Positions 7,501-15,054 of a stretch of DNA of 18,316 bases are shown here, piece by piece. The stretch spans positions 1-18,316 of the forward strand of contig CALBUZ010000045.1 in the NCBI GenBank assembly GCA_937969105.1, written 5' to 3'. The first letter of the stretch is position 1, and each line of letters opens with the position of its first letter. The stretch comes from an uncultured Collinsella sp. GTDB lineage: Bacteria > Actinomycetota > Coriobacteriia > Coriobacteriales > Coriobacteriaceae. The notes under the pieces are model-generated. The model did no database searches. It worked only from the letters and a program-made list of their open reading frames with translations, and was not told where the DNA came from. Both the position numbers and the translations under genes were made by a program.

Positions 7501-10500
7501 GACCAACGGCGATGTGACGTTCTTCTACATCGACCCCAACGACTACACCGGTTACAACATCGACGGTCTGCGTAGCGCCGATGTGGTGTTTGAGCTGTCG
7601 CGCGACGGCGAGACCGAGTACTACCAGCCCAACAAGTCGGTGCAGGTTGCTTGGGACGAAGCTAAACTGCAAGACCTTCTTGACAGTGCTGCCGAATCCC
7701 TGCAGATTGGCTACGCGTCGGGCGAGTCCGCCGATGGCGTGACCCAAAATGTCACGCTTCCGTACAAGGCGGGTTCCGCAAAGAAATTCTCTGTTGAATG
7801 GACAAGCTCCGACACCGAGCGCCTGTCTGTTTCTGGTTATAGCTGGGAAGATAAGACGGGTAAGGTTTCGCGCGCATCGAGCGATCGAGACGTGACGCTG
7901 ACCGCCAAGGTTACGGTTACGAGCGGCGACATCAAGATTGCCGGCTCGCACGACTTTGTCGTGACGGTCAAGGGTGATCCTGAGAAGGTCGCCGCCGACA
8001 AGAAGGCGCTCCAGGAGAAGGTCGATGCGGCCTTTACCTACGACAACATCAAGTACTCCGGTACCGAAACGGTTGCCGACAAGGACGGCCTAACCGCCGA
8101 CCTGCAGATGCCGCGCACGAGCACGCTCAATATCGACGGCAAGTATTACGAGGTCAAGTACTCTGCCAGCACCGATGACATTACGTTCAACGGCTACAAG
8201 GGCACGGTCTACCAGCCGTTGCCTGGCACCGAGGCGGCGAAGACCAAGATCACCCTCACGGTGACCGACAAGTCGAACTCCGAGGTCACGGCTAGTAAGA
8301 CCCTCGACTTTGCGATTGCTCCGCAGGACCAGGACGAGCTTGATGCTGAGCTTTCCCTTATGGAGCAGGCTAAGGCCGGCTACGCCGCTGCCATCTTGAA
8401 TGGCCAGGACGCTAGTGCCGTTTCGACCGACATGCACGCGTTCCAGAAGGCTTATCTTGATGCCGACGGCAACCTTGCCTGGAGTTACAACAAGGCAACG
8501 ACCGATTCGACCGACTTGGGCGTCGTGCCGGTTGATCTGCCTGGCTATGACGCAATGTCCGGTCAGGACTGGCGCCTGTTTAAGTCGAGCAACAGCTCCG
8601 TTGTCACAGCCGAGAACCTGAAGGTCACGCAGCCGCGGTACAACACGAAGGTTACGATCTCGTCTTGCTTGACGAGTGAGAAGTATGCTCGCTATGCCGA
8701 GCGTTATTCCGACAATGCCACGTATGCCAAGCTTGCGAACCAGGATGTCTCGGCAACACTGACGGTTCTGGGTACAACTGGCGTCGAAGATCCTAATGCC
8801 GGAAAGACGATTATCGTTAAAGCGGGCGTGACGGGGCTCACGGGTTACGCTGGCGACTCCGAGCGTTCGCCCGAGTCCATTGTGCCTTTGACTCAGGTCC
8901 CCGTTCAGTATGATGACCATAAGACTGCAGAGGATGTTCTCGAGCAAGTGCTCGAGAACGCCGGCTGCACCGATTTTGAGACCAACTCACTTGGCCTGAT
9001 TTCGCTGAAGACCAAGGATGGCCGCATTCTTGCTTCTGATTGGAATGCTCCCTATCGCTATTGGTCGTTCTACGTCAACGGCACCATGGCGGATGTCGGT
9101 GCGAAGCAATATGCTGTCCAGCCGGGTGACGTTGTCGAATACCGTTATGTTGACGGCTTTGCGGTGATTACCCACACCGTGACGTTCGACGCGGGCGAGG
9201 GCTCCGCGGTCGCCGCGCAGAAGGTCGAGGACGGCAAGGCGGCCGCCAGGCCGGAAGACCCCGCGCGCGAGGGCTACACGTTCGCCGGCTGGTACTCCGA
9301 TGCGGGGTGCACGCGGGCCTACGACTTCTCGACGCCCGTCTCCGGCGACGTTACCCTGTACGCCAAGTGGACCAAGGATGAGTCCGCCACGGTCTCGATC
9401 GTGGGCGTCAAAAACCCGGATGCCGCGACGCCGGTGCAGGATGCCTGGCTCAACAGCGTCGCCGTGACATATGCCGCCGGCTCTGGCGCTACTGCTTGGG
9501 ACCTCATCAAGCAGGCGCTCGATGCCGCCGGTCTGGCATACGATGCCCCCACCGAGTCCTGGGGCGTGTTCGTCAAGTCGATTACGTCTGCCGGCGGAGT
9601 GGAGCTGGGCACCACGGCAGATTACTCTCGCAGCTGGGGCTTCTACGTCAACGGCGAATCTGCCTCCGAGGGCGTTTCGAGCTACAAGGTTAAGCCGGGT
9701 GACTCCCTGTCCCTGGTCTATCTCTATAACTTTAAACAGCCGGCAACCGAGGTCGACGGCGTTGTCGTCGACCCGAGTGCTAAGGGCCCCGACTGGAGCA
9801 GCTCGTGGCCCGCGGCCGGAACGGGCACTACTGAGGCTCCGACCCCCACGGGCGCTGCCGAGGAAAAATGGGTCGCCAAGCTCAAGGAGTCGTCCGACTG
9901 GTCCACGTATGTCTCCGAACCGATTACCGCCGGCGACTACCTCTTTATCGCGGCGGGCAATTCGCTCTACCAGCGTGATACTAAGACCGGTGATGTCGTT
10001 AAGAGTGCCAAGCTCGTAAGTGCCATCTCGTCTGTGTCCCGCATGGCATATGCAGACGGCCTGGTGCTTGTCCCATTAGGTGACGGGCGCGTGCAGGCGC
10101 TGACGGCAGATACCCTCACGACCGTTTGGGTGAGCGAGAAGCTCCCCGATGGCGAGGGCGGCGCGCAGCAGTGCCAGGGCAACCTTACGGTGTCTGCCGG
10201 CAAGGTCTATTTCCAGACGAGCGCCGGCTGGTCCGGCCCGGGCGGCTACTCCGTCTGCCTTGACCTGGCGACCGGCAGGACTATCTGGAAGCAGCAGGCT
10301 GTCGGCACCAAGGCCAACTACTACTGGACCGGCATGGGCGTGTCGGGAGACTACGGCTTTGTCGGCAACATGGACGGTACGGTCGAGACCGTCGATCTCG
10401 CCACGGGCAAGTCGGTCTCGAGCCTGAGCCTTGGCGCCTCCGTGAGGTCCGGGGTCACGGTCGCGCCCGGTGGCAAGGTTGTCTACGTCGTCAGCTACGA

Positions 10501-13500
10501 CGGCTACCTGCACAAGCTCGGTGTCGGTACCGCTGGCGTCCTGACGGAGCTCGGCAAGGTTGCGATTTCCAATAGCGGCAAAGATGGCAAGGGCGCCGAG
10601 TCGTTCGGTCCCACCTCGACGCCGGTTCTCGCCGGTAACAGGATCTACGTCGGCGGCGTGAGCGCTGATCGAGCGGGTAAGTACGGCAGCTATTACGGTC
10701 AGCTGACGGTCATCGATACCGACGACATGTCCGTTATCGCGTCTGTCTCCAAGACGACGACCGGCTACATTTCGGGCGAGGTCAAGTCCACCCCGGTCGT
10801 CTCCCAGCAGGGCGACGCCACCTACGTGTACTTCACGGGCAACAACAAACCCGGAGCGCTCTACCGCTACAAGGTCGGGGATGCGGCCGCCGAGGAGATC
10901 TATACCCCCGCTTCGGCCAGCCGGGACTATGGCATGTGCACGCCCGCGGTCGGTGCCGACGGCACGCTCTACTACATAAACGACTCGGGCAGCTTGTTTG
11001 CTATCGCCGGCAAGGAGGCTCCTGCCGTCAAGACCTTCACCGTTCGCTTTGACACGGGCGAGGGATCGGCCGTTGCGGACCAGGCGGTCGACGAGGGGGG
11101 CAAGGCCGTGAAGCCTGCCGACCCCGAGCGCGAAGGCTATACCTTCGATGGCTGGTTCGCCGATGCGGGCGGGACGCAGCCGTTCGACTTTGATTCGGCC
11201 ATTTCGTCCGACGTCACGGTCTACGCCAAGTGGAGCAAGAAGGAAGTTCCCGCAACCATTTCGGTTACCGGCTCGGTGGCTGGCGTCGATGCCGAGAACA
11301 AGAGCCAGGTTTGGGCGGACAAGACTACGCTCGAGCTCCCCGAGGGCGCGACGGCGGCCGACCTTTCCGAAGCTCTGTTTGAGCAGGCGGGTCTCGTGTA
11401 CGACGCCACGCCGGACACCCAGTACGGCTGGAGGCTCAATAGCATTACGTCGCCCGACGGCCGCGTGCTCGGCACCGTCGACATGGGTAACAACCGGTGG
11501 GCATACTGGTCGCTTGTGGTTAACGGTGAGTATGCGCAGCTCGGCGCGAGCAGCATTGTGCTCAAGGGCGGCGACGACGTCTCTTGGGTATACGAGGTGC
11601 CCGAGGCCCCTGCCATCCACACCGTGACGTTCGACGCGGGCGAGGGCTCCGCGGTCGCCGCGCAGAAGGTCGAGGACGGCAAGGCGGCCGCCAGGCCGGA
11701 AGACCCCGCGCGCGAGGGCTACACGTTCGCCGGCTGGTACTCCGATGCGGGGTGCACGCGGGCCTACGACTTCTCGACGCCCGTCTCCGGCGACGTTACC
11801 CTGTACGCCAAGTGGACTAAGAATGCCGCCAAGCAGATTACGGTTTCCGCGACGCTTTATGGCGTAGATGGTGACAAGATGTCCCAGCCGTGGGCAGGGG
11901 AGGCATCCCTTGCTGTCGATGAGGGCTCGACGATTCAGAAAGTCACCGAGCGCTACTTTGAGAGTCTCGGCATCGATTACCAGCTTATCAACCTGCGTCC
12001 GTATGGCTTGGGCGGCGTCGAGCTTTATAGCGTGACGTCGACTGTCGATGGCACAGTTCTGGCCAATTTGTCGACCAGTTACTGGCAGGCATACGTCAAC
12101 GGCGTCCGCATCGATGACAGTCTGGATGAGGCCAAGCTCAACTCTGGCGATAAGCTCGTTTGGCGCTATCTGGTCGACAGCAAGCGTCCCGCCGAGCTTG
12201 TGGACGGCGTTGTCGTTGAGCCGGACGCCGATCGGCCTGTCGATTCCAAATCTGACGCCACTGGCTTTGGAAATGCCGTAACGAATGCCGATACCCCCAC
12301 GGGTGCCACGGCAGAGGCTTGGACGTTTAACTATAAGCAGTATGTTGGCGGAAGCTATGCAAACGCGAGCGAGCCTGTGATCGTTGACGGCTACATCTAT
12401 TTGGCGGTTAATGATCAGCTTCTTAAGATTGATTGTCAGACGGGTAAGGTGGCCTCATCTGCCAAGCTCAAGGCGAGCGTAAGCTACACTGCTCGCCCCG
12501 TGTATGCAAAGGGCCTGGTCATGGTGCCGCTCAGTGGTGGTTCGGTGCAGGCTCTGACGGTCGACAAGCTCAAGACGGTTTGGATGACTTCGGCAGTAAG
12601 TGCCGAGGCCCAGTCGAGCTCTTCGCTAACGGTCGATGGCGACTACCTGTATATTGGGACGGCTGATGGGACTCGTGACATAACCAAGTTCGTCAACGGC
12701 TTTGTCGTCTGCATTGACATCCAGTCGGGTAAGGAAGTCTGGAGGCACAATAACGCGAATGAGGGCTACTACTGGACCGGTGGCGTTGCTGTGGATGGCA
12801 AGTTCGTGGTTCCCACGTCTTCCGGAACGGTGGAAGTGCTCGATCAAAAGACTGGCGAGGTGTTAGGCGAGCTTTCCCTGGGCGTGACGACAAACTCGAG
12901 TATCGTGGTGTCGCAGGATGGCAAGACCATGTATTTGGTCACGCGCGACGGCAAGCTGCATGTGATTTCGTTTGACGATTCGCTGCGGAGTGAGGCGTCG
13001 CTGTCCGAAAAGACCGTTGACCTTGGTTTGACGGGCTGCGCGTCGATTCCGACGCTTCTTGATAACAACACGTTGCTGGTTGGTGGCGAAAAGGGCGATT
13101 CGTCTGCGTTGGCCATCGTTGACCTTAAGACAATGAGTGTCAAGTTTGTCTCTGGCTCTGACGGTGCGGCGCTGCCCGCGGGCGGCATTAAGGCTGCGCC
13201 GCTGGTCTCAAAGCAGGCCGAGGGAACCTACGTGTACTTTACGGTCAATAGCGCCCAGTCTGATAGCAAAGGAAACCGTATTTCCGGCGGCGGTGTGTAC
13301 CGTTACAAGATGGGTGATGCCGAGGCGACCTTGGCATATGACGCATCTGGTCACAACGAGTACTGTGACTCGCCTGTTGTTTCCGACCGTTACGGCAACC
13401 TGTATTACATCAACGATTCCGGCACGCTGTTCCGCCTGAGTGACGGCATTAACGTCGTCCTGGCATATGGTGACGGGTCGTCCTCGAGCTCTGCCGTGTT

Positions 13501-14059
13501 CAAGGGAAACAAGCTGGTTAAGCCCGCCGATCCGACGCGTGAGGGTTATACCTTTGCCGGTTGGTACACGGATGAGGCCTGCACTGAGGCGTACGACTTT
13601 GACGCCGCGGTGACGGCAGATATAACGCTGTATGCCAAGTGGACCAAGAATGCCGTCAACCCTGGTGGCAACGGCGGCTCTGGCTCCAACGGCGGCTCCA
13701 ATGGCAATGCGGGCGGCTCTGGCAATGACGGTAACTCCGGTGGCGGCACAAACGGCCAGCAGCCTGGCGGCGCCGTTTCGCCTGGCCAGAAGCCGGTCTC
13801 GTCTACCACGACTGCGACCGAGACCAAGGACGGCGAGGATTCCAAGAAGGATTCCGACAAGTCCGATAAGAAGTCTGACAAGAAGGACGACAAGTCTGGC
13901 AAGTCTGACGCGGGCTCTTCTGCTGCAACCACCGCCAGGAAGTCCGCTGCGGCTCCGGCACAGGAGTCTGGCTTCAACCCGCTCGCCATTGTCGGCGTAG
14001 CGGCTGGCGTGATCGGCCTCGCCATCGTCGGCGTCTTCGTGTTTACCAAGCGTCGGTAG
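4556..14059 (+). CDS. Giant B12-riboswitch-controlled surface protein: Ig repeats, DUF4430, beta-propellers, InlB_B
   Basis: This is a secreted, membrane-anchored protein of about 3,167 residues. Residues 1-47 form a signal peptide (RR-rich n-region, hydrophobic LVAFLAFAMAF, likely cleavage after QLWA). Then come an Ala/Asp linker (48-138), seven Ig-like repeats (139-910) and a region like atrophied bacterial Ig domains (911-1416). DUF4430 domains lie at about 1417-1533, 1611-1725, 2233-2348 and 2426-2540, each with a W-x-[FLA]-[YV]-V-N-G core. InlB_B (Listeria-Bacteroides) repeats lie at about 1540-1606, 2160-2229, 2355-2421 and 2983-3032, and PQQ-like beta-propellers at 1765-2155 and 2586-2965. 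A Gly/Asn linker, a Lys/Asp/Ser wall-spanning stretch and one membrane helix (about 3141-3164) ending TKRR close it; there is no LPXTG motif. DUF4430 is related to the transcobalamin C-terminal domain, and the leader is a cobalamin riboswitch, so surface capture of cobalamin is inferred but unproven. No enzyme active site is visible. Confidence 0.93.
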   Translation: MDMFEDERQRASWRRHGAIARGVAKRGLVAFLAFAMAFGTTPAQLWAEGAEGIAEAVTQAATDGEGAAADDGTAADTGANSAAASAAADGDGADQGANASAANGDDTAADNATESESSPAVPAASEQNNAIPAASATTLSSEAKVFIQDTKDKDSSYSTKSGALSAGDTLWANMYDEVEDDWYGTSTESVANPGTWTYTWLAGTTRASSNVADYTEVVGHEQSLIVTAAMEGKYFICKVTADGKDYYGPSVSSGSGINANYIPGPVLGAGQMELNSIKLNSDTPSIGDTLTATPYISYYQQAPADAKVTYTWSASTSQYSGFTKIEGETGATLVVGDDLEGKYIRVEANAGVNTVNKTTSSKVKQAGAVELSAVSIVNTKDNTSVFAVGDTAKARAKERGGAYGAFVDASKLNYQWQCSGTKSGTYTDIAGATGETLELTDALGGKYLKCKVSSKIGSSSLTNSTGALVAAAGSINVSSVTMSPTSGKVEVGSTITATAKAGSTDVTSDSHVTWQWYKGKSNTASSCNTPIEGETGNTLTVTAALKGWYVVAKANGGYGEQKPYYAAGPVSVAGQVELYDVQFEGSPATNGVHVGDTLKTKVRKKDGSNYHYIDRTDNVTYQWQYANSSSSYDSAYTDIPGATEAAYTVDAAYAGKYLRVKVTSENTVSSTQKKSSYGGTQSVAPLGPVTLKGQYKLAGIELADKNVTLSVGSKITPSVQVPGSWSGSTKDVPDDAELTMAWYAKGEGDADWTELTDGIDTTDGSLTISDALVGKRIKVTANALDNTVEWVSSDSVTAAGEYNLLRVIANPQINSDSTHLVSGDSVKATAQAKRADGSTTNGIDVTDQATVAWYAADDAKAPAADWTLLPDMSGAEATVSASAAGKYLKAVATSGSSTVELVSANKVIAAGSLEAAVQKLNNANKQIAVDYSTKGGNVNDVLKAQLADLGFTDVDVKVSEGGVTFNAEDAKATVGISDAQDKTNGDVTFFYIDPNDYTGYNIDGLRSADVVFELSRDGETEYYQPNKSVQVAWDEAKLQDLLDSAAESLQIGYASGESADGVTQNVTLPYKAGSAKKFSVEWTSSDTERLSVSGYSWEDKTGKVSRASSDRDVTLTAKVTVTSGDIKIAGSHDFVVTVKGDPEKVAADKKALQEKVDAAFTYDNIKYSGTETVADKDGLTADLQMPRTSTLNIDGKYYEVKYSASTDDITFNGYKGTVYQPLPGTEAAKTKITLTVTDKSNSEVTASKTLDFAIAPQDQDELDAELSLMEQAKAGYAAAILNGQDASAVSTDMHAFQKAYLDADGNLAWSYNKATTDSTDLGVVPVDLPGYDAMSGQDWRLFKSSNSSVVTAENLKVTQPRYNTKVTISSCLTSEKYARYAERYSDNATYAKLANQDVSATLTVLGTTGVEDPNAGKTIIVKAGVTGLTGYAGDSERSPESIVPLTQVPVQYDDHKTAEDVLEQVLENAGCTDFETNSLGLISLKTKDGRILASDWNAPYRYWSFYVNGTMADVGAKQYAVQPGDVVEYRYVDGFAVITHTVTFDAGEGSAVAAQKVEDGKAAARPEDPAREGYTFAGWYSDAGCTRAYDFSTPVSGDVTLYAKWTKDESATVSIVGVKNPDAATPVQDAWLNSVAVTYAAGSGATAWDLIKQALDAAGLAYDAPTESWGVFVKSITSAGGVELGTTADYSRSWGFYVNGESASEGVSSYKVKPGDSLSLVYLYNFKQPATEVDGVVVDPSAKGPDWSSSWPAAGTGTTEAPTPTGAAEEKWVAKLKESSDWSTYVSEPITAGDYLFIAAGNSLYQRDTKTGDVVKSAKLVSAISSVSRMAYADGLVLVPLGDGRVQALTADTLTTVWVSEKLPDGEGGAQQCQGNLTVSAGKVYFQTSAGWSGPGGYSVCLDLATGRTIWKQQAVGTKANYYWTGMGVSGDYGFVGNMDGTVETVDLATGKSVSSLSLGASVRSGVTVAPGGKVVYVVSYDGYLHKLGVGTAGVLTELGKVAISNSGKDGKGAESFGPTSTPVLAGNRIYVGGVSADRAGKYGSYYGQLTVIDTDDMSVIASVSKTTTGYISGEVKSTPVVSQQGDATYVYFTGNNKPGALYRYKVGDAAAEEIYTPASASRDYGMCTPAVGADGTLYYINDSGSLFAIAGKEAPAVKTFTVRFDTGEGSAVADQAVDEGGKAVKPADPEREGYTFDGWFADAGGTQPFDFDSAISSDVTVYAKWSKKEVPATISVTGSVAGVDAENKSQVWADKTTLELPEGATAADLSEALFEQAGLVYDATPDTQYGWRLNSITSPDGRVLGTVDMGNNRWAYWSLVVNGEYAQLGASSIVLKGGDDVSWVYEVPEAPAIHTVTFDAGEGSAVAAQKVEDGKAAARPEDPAREGYTFAGWYSDAGCTRAYDFSTPVSGDVTLYAKWTKNAAKQITVSATLYGVDGDKMSQPWAGEASLAVDEGSTIQKVTERYFESLGIDYQLINLRPYGLGGVELYSVTSTVDGTVLANLSTSYWQAYVNGVRIDDSLDEAKLNSGDKLVWRYLVDSKRPAELVDGVVVEPDADRPVDSKSDATGFGNAVTNADTPTGATAEAWTFNYKQYVGGSYANASEPVIVDGYIYLAVNDQLLKIDCQTGKVASSAKLKASVSYTARPVYAKGLVMVPLSGGSVQALTVDKLKTVWMTSAVSAEAQSSSSLTVDGDYLYIGTADGTRDITKFVNGFVVCIDIQSGKEVWRHNNANEGYYWTGGVAVDGKFVVPTSSGTVEVLDQKTGEVLGELSLGVTTNSSIVVSQDGKTMYLVTRDGKLHVISFDDSLRSEASLSEKTVDLGLTGCASIPTLLDNNTLLVGGEKGDSSALAIVDLKTMSVKFVSGSDGAALPAGGIKAAPLVSKQAEGTYVYFTVNSAQSDSKGNRISGGGVYRYKMGDAEATLAYDASGHNEYCDSPVVSDRYGNLYYINDSGTLFRLSDGINVVLAYGDGSSSSSAVFKGNKLVKPADPTREGYTFAGWYTDEACTEAYDFDAAVTADITLYAKWTKNAVNPGGNGGSGSNGGSNGNAGGSGNDGNSGGGTNGQQPGGAVSPGQKPVSSTTTATETKDGEDSKKDSDKSDKKSDKKDDKSGKSDAGSSAATTARKSAAAPAQESGFNPLAIVGVAAGVIGLAIVGVFVFTKRR
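4970..7285 (+). repeat. Array of seven Ig-like repeats in the giant protein
   Basis: Residues 139-910 comprise seven units of roughly 95-120 residues. Each has a strand like VELxxVxI, a VGDT segment, a YQWQ/WYxx core tryptophan strand, a GATGETLxL turn and a GKYLxxKV strand, ending near an Ala-Gly boundary. Such arrays usually act as stalks that hold functional domains away from the cell wall. The units are diverged from one another, so the array is old. Confidence 0.75.
9172..9372 (+). repeat. Perfect 201-bp direct repeat, copy 1
   Basis: Base for base this matches 11617-11817, offset by 2,445 bases. It encodes InlB_B unit 1 (HTVTFDAGEGSAVAAQ to LYAKWT). The other two InlB_B units in the gene are clearly diverged at both DNA and protein level, so this pair reflects recent duplication or gene conversion. 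It appears richer in GC than the coding DNA just before it. Confidence 0.92.
9386..11242 (+). repeat. Module A: DUF4430 - beta-propeller - InlB_B
   Basis: Residues about 1611-2229 hold DUF4430 no. 2, a linker with VDGVVVDP and TPTGA, a PQQ-like beta-propeller with blade motifs such as LDLATGRTIW and VDLATGKSV, and InlB_B no. 2. The same order, linker motifs and propeller landmarks recur in module B, so this is an older intragenic duplication, diverged at DNA level. Confidence 0.8.
11617..11817 (+). repeat. Perfect 201-bp direct repeat, copy 2
   Basis: Identical to 9172-9372, it encodes InlB_B unit 3 between DUF4430 nos. 3 and 4. The match ends sharply: position 11616 is T against C at 9171, and 11818 is T against C at 9373. 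Recombination between the copies would remove or add exactly 815 codons in frame. Confidence 0.92.
11831..13652 (+). repeat. Module B: DUF4430 - beta-propeller - InlB_B
   Basis: Residues about 2426-3032 hold DUF4430 no. 4, a linker with VDGVVVEP and TPTGA, a second PQQ-like beta-propeller (blade motifs IDIQSGKEVW and LDQKTGEVL, ending YINDSGTLFRL) and InlB_B no. 4. It parallels module A, including the shared YYWTG and TYVYFT segments. The propellers lack any recognisable enzymatic site and look like binding scaffolds. Confidence 0.8.
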
Positions 14060-14065
14060 GTGAGG
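14058..14065 (+). promoter_or_regulatory. Ribosome-binding site overlapping the giant gene's stop
   Basis: AGGTGAGG at 14058-14065 begins inside the TAG stop codon (14057-14059) of the giant gene and precedes GTG 14069. This favours GTG 14069 over GTG 14060, which lies inside the site, and suggests translational coupling of the two genes. Confidence 0.65.
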
Positions 14066-14068
14066 GCT

Positions 14069-14959
14069 GTGTCCAATAAACCTCAGGATGCCGATTCCAA
14101 GCAACCCGACTCGTCGTTTATCCAGCTTGACGATACTAAGCGAAAGGGCGCCGCTTCGGCGGCGTCCGCCCCTCGGTGCAAGGCGCTCGTCGGTGCGCTG
14201 ACGGCTGCCTTCATCGTTCTGATCGTGGTGTCGCTAGGCTTTGTCCGGCCTTCTTCCAGCGGCGCATGGTCCATCGACTGGATCGTGCAGACCGTGGCGG
14301 GGGAGAGCGTTGCCGACTCTGGCTCTACCGCCTCTCGCAAGACGGAGGCAGCGGGCTCCTCGTCTTCTGACGCTGTGGACTCCGAGTCCAAGGACTCGAA
14401 TGAATCGGATTCCAAGGACGCTTCCGAATCCTCGGACAAGGACTCAAAAAAGGATTCGAAGGAGAAGAAGTCCGAAGGCAAGGACGGCAAGAAGTCCAGC
14501 AACGCGTCTGCCGGATATGGCTCCGAATCCGTCGGTGGATCGAGCGCTTCTGACGGCTCTTCTTCGGGCGGCGGCTCGACAACCGGCGGTGGGTCTGCGT
14601 CCGGCGGCGGCAGCGCCTCCACGGGCAACCAGAGCGGCTCGCAGCAGCCTGGTTACGTTACGGTGACGGTCTCGGTCACTTCAAGTGCCGTGGGCAATCC
14701 TGTCTCGTCGGGCGGTACGTTTACCTTCAATGAGGGCGCTACGGTCTATGATGCTCTCTGCGCGCTGGGTCTTTCCGTTAATGCGCACGGTTCGTCGTAC
14801 GGCACGTATGTCGCAGCCATCGGCGGTTTGGCCGAGAAGGAGCACGGTAGTACGAGCGGCTGGATGTATTCCGTCAACGGCGTAACACCCAATACGGCCT
14901 GCAGCAACTACGTGCTCTCCAACGGCGACACTGTCGTGTGGTATTACGTAACGGGCTAG
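14069..14959 (+). CDS. Membrane-anchored DUF4430 (transcobalamin-like) protein
   Basis: This 296-residue protein has a short cytoplasmic N-terminus, one membrane helix (about residues 38-60, ALVGALTAAFIVLIVVSLGF) and then a long Ser/Asp/Lys-rich and Gly/Ser-rich flexible stretch (about 75-190) suited to crossing a Gram-positive wall. A single C-terminal DUF4430 domain (about 193-296) ends it. The domain has the family pattern: a VTVTVSVTSS strand, GATVYDALCALG helix, GWMYSVNG and GDTVVWYYV. It is therefore a type II, N-anchored protein, the opposite of the giant partner, which is anchored at its C-terminus. With a 9-base gap after the giant gene and no promoter visible between, it should share the cobalamin riboswitch. 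Its likely role, by inference, is a second cobalamin-binding or relay component at the membrane. Confidence 0.88.
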   Translation: MSNKPQDADSKQPDSSFIQLDDTKRKGAASAASAPRCKALVGALTAAFIVLIVVSLGFVRPSSSGAWSIDWIVQTVAGESVADSGSTASRKTEAAGSSSSDAVDSESKDSNESDSKDASESSDKDSKKDSKEKKSEGKDGKKSSNASAGYGSESVGGSSASDGSSSGGGSTTGGGSASGGGSASTGNQSGSQQPGYVTVTVSVTSSAVGNPVSSGGTFTFNEGATVYDALCALGLSVNAHGSSYGTYVAAIGGLAEKEHGSTSGWMYSVNGVTPNTACSNYVLSNGDTVVWYYVTG

Positions 14960-14983
14960 GAGCCTCGACATAACACGCCAAAC

Positions 14984-15019
14984 GGGCGGTTCGGACCAAC
15001 ATCCGAGCCGCTTGTTTTT
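14984..15019 (+). terminator. Intrinsic terminator of the DUF4430 operon
   Basis: Stem 14986-14995 with 15002-15011 (10 bp, one G-U pair), a 6-base loop, then TTGTTTTT. It lies 25 bases after the stop codon of the small DUF4430 gene, which is typical of a Rho-independent terminator. Confidence 0.85.
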
Positions 15020-15054
15020 CATGCGAATGGGACTGGGTCGCCAGGTCTCTCAGT

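Noticed and set aside
10076-11620. A 514-codon minus-strand open frame inside the giant gene
   Set aside because: Composition is rich in Arg/Gly/Val/Leu as expected for an antisense shadow, and the opposite frame has clear propeller and DUF4430 domains.
9172-11817. Insertion sequence or CRISPR-like origin for the direct repeats
   Set aside because: The repeats are coding InlB_B domains in frame, with no transposase, terminal inverted repeats or regular short spacers.
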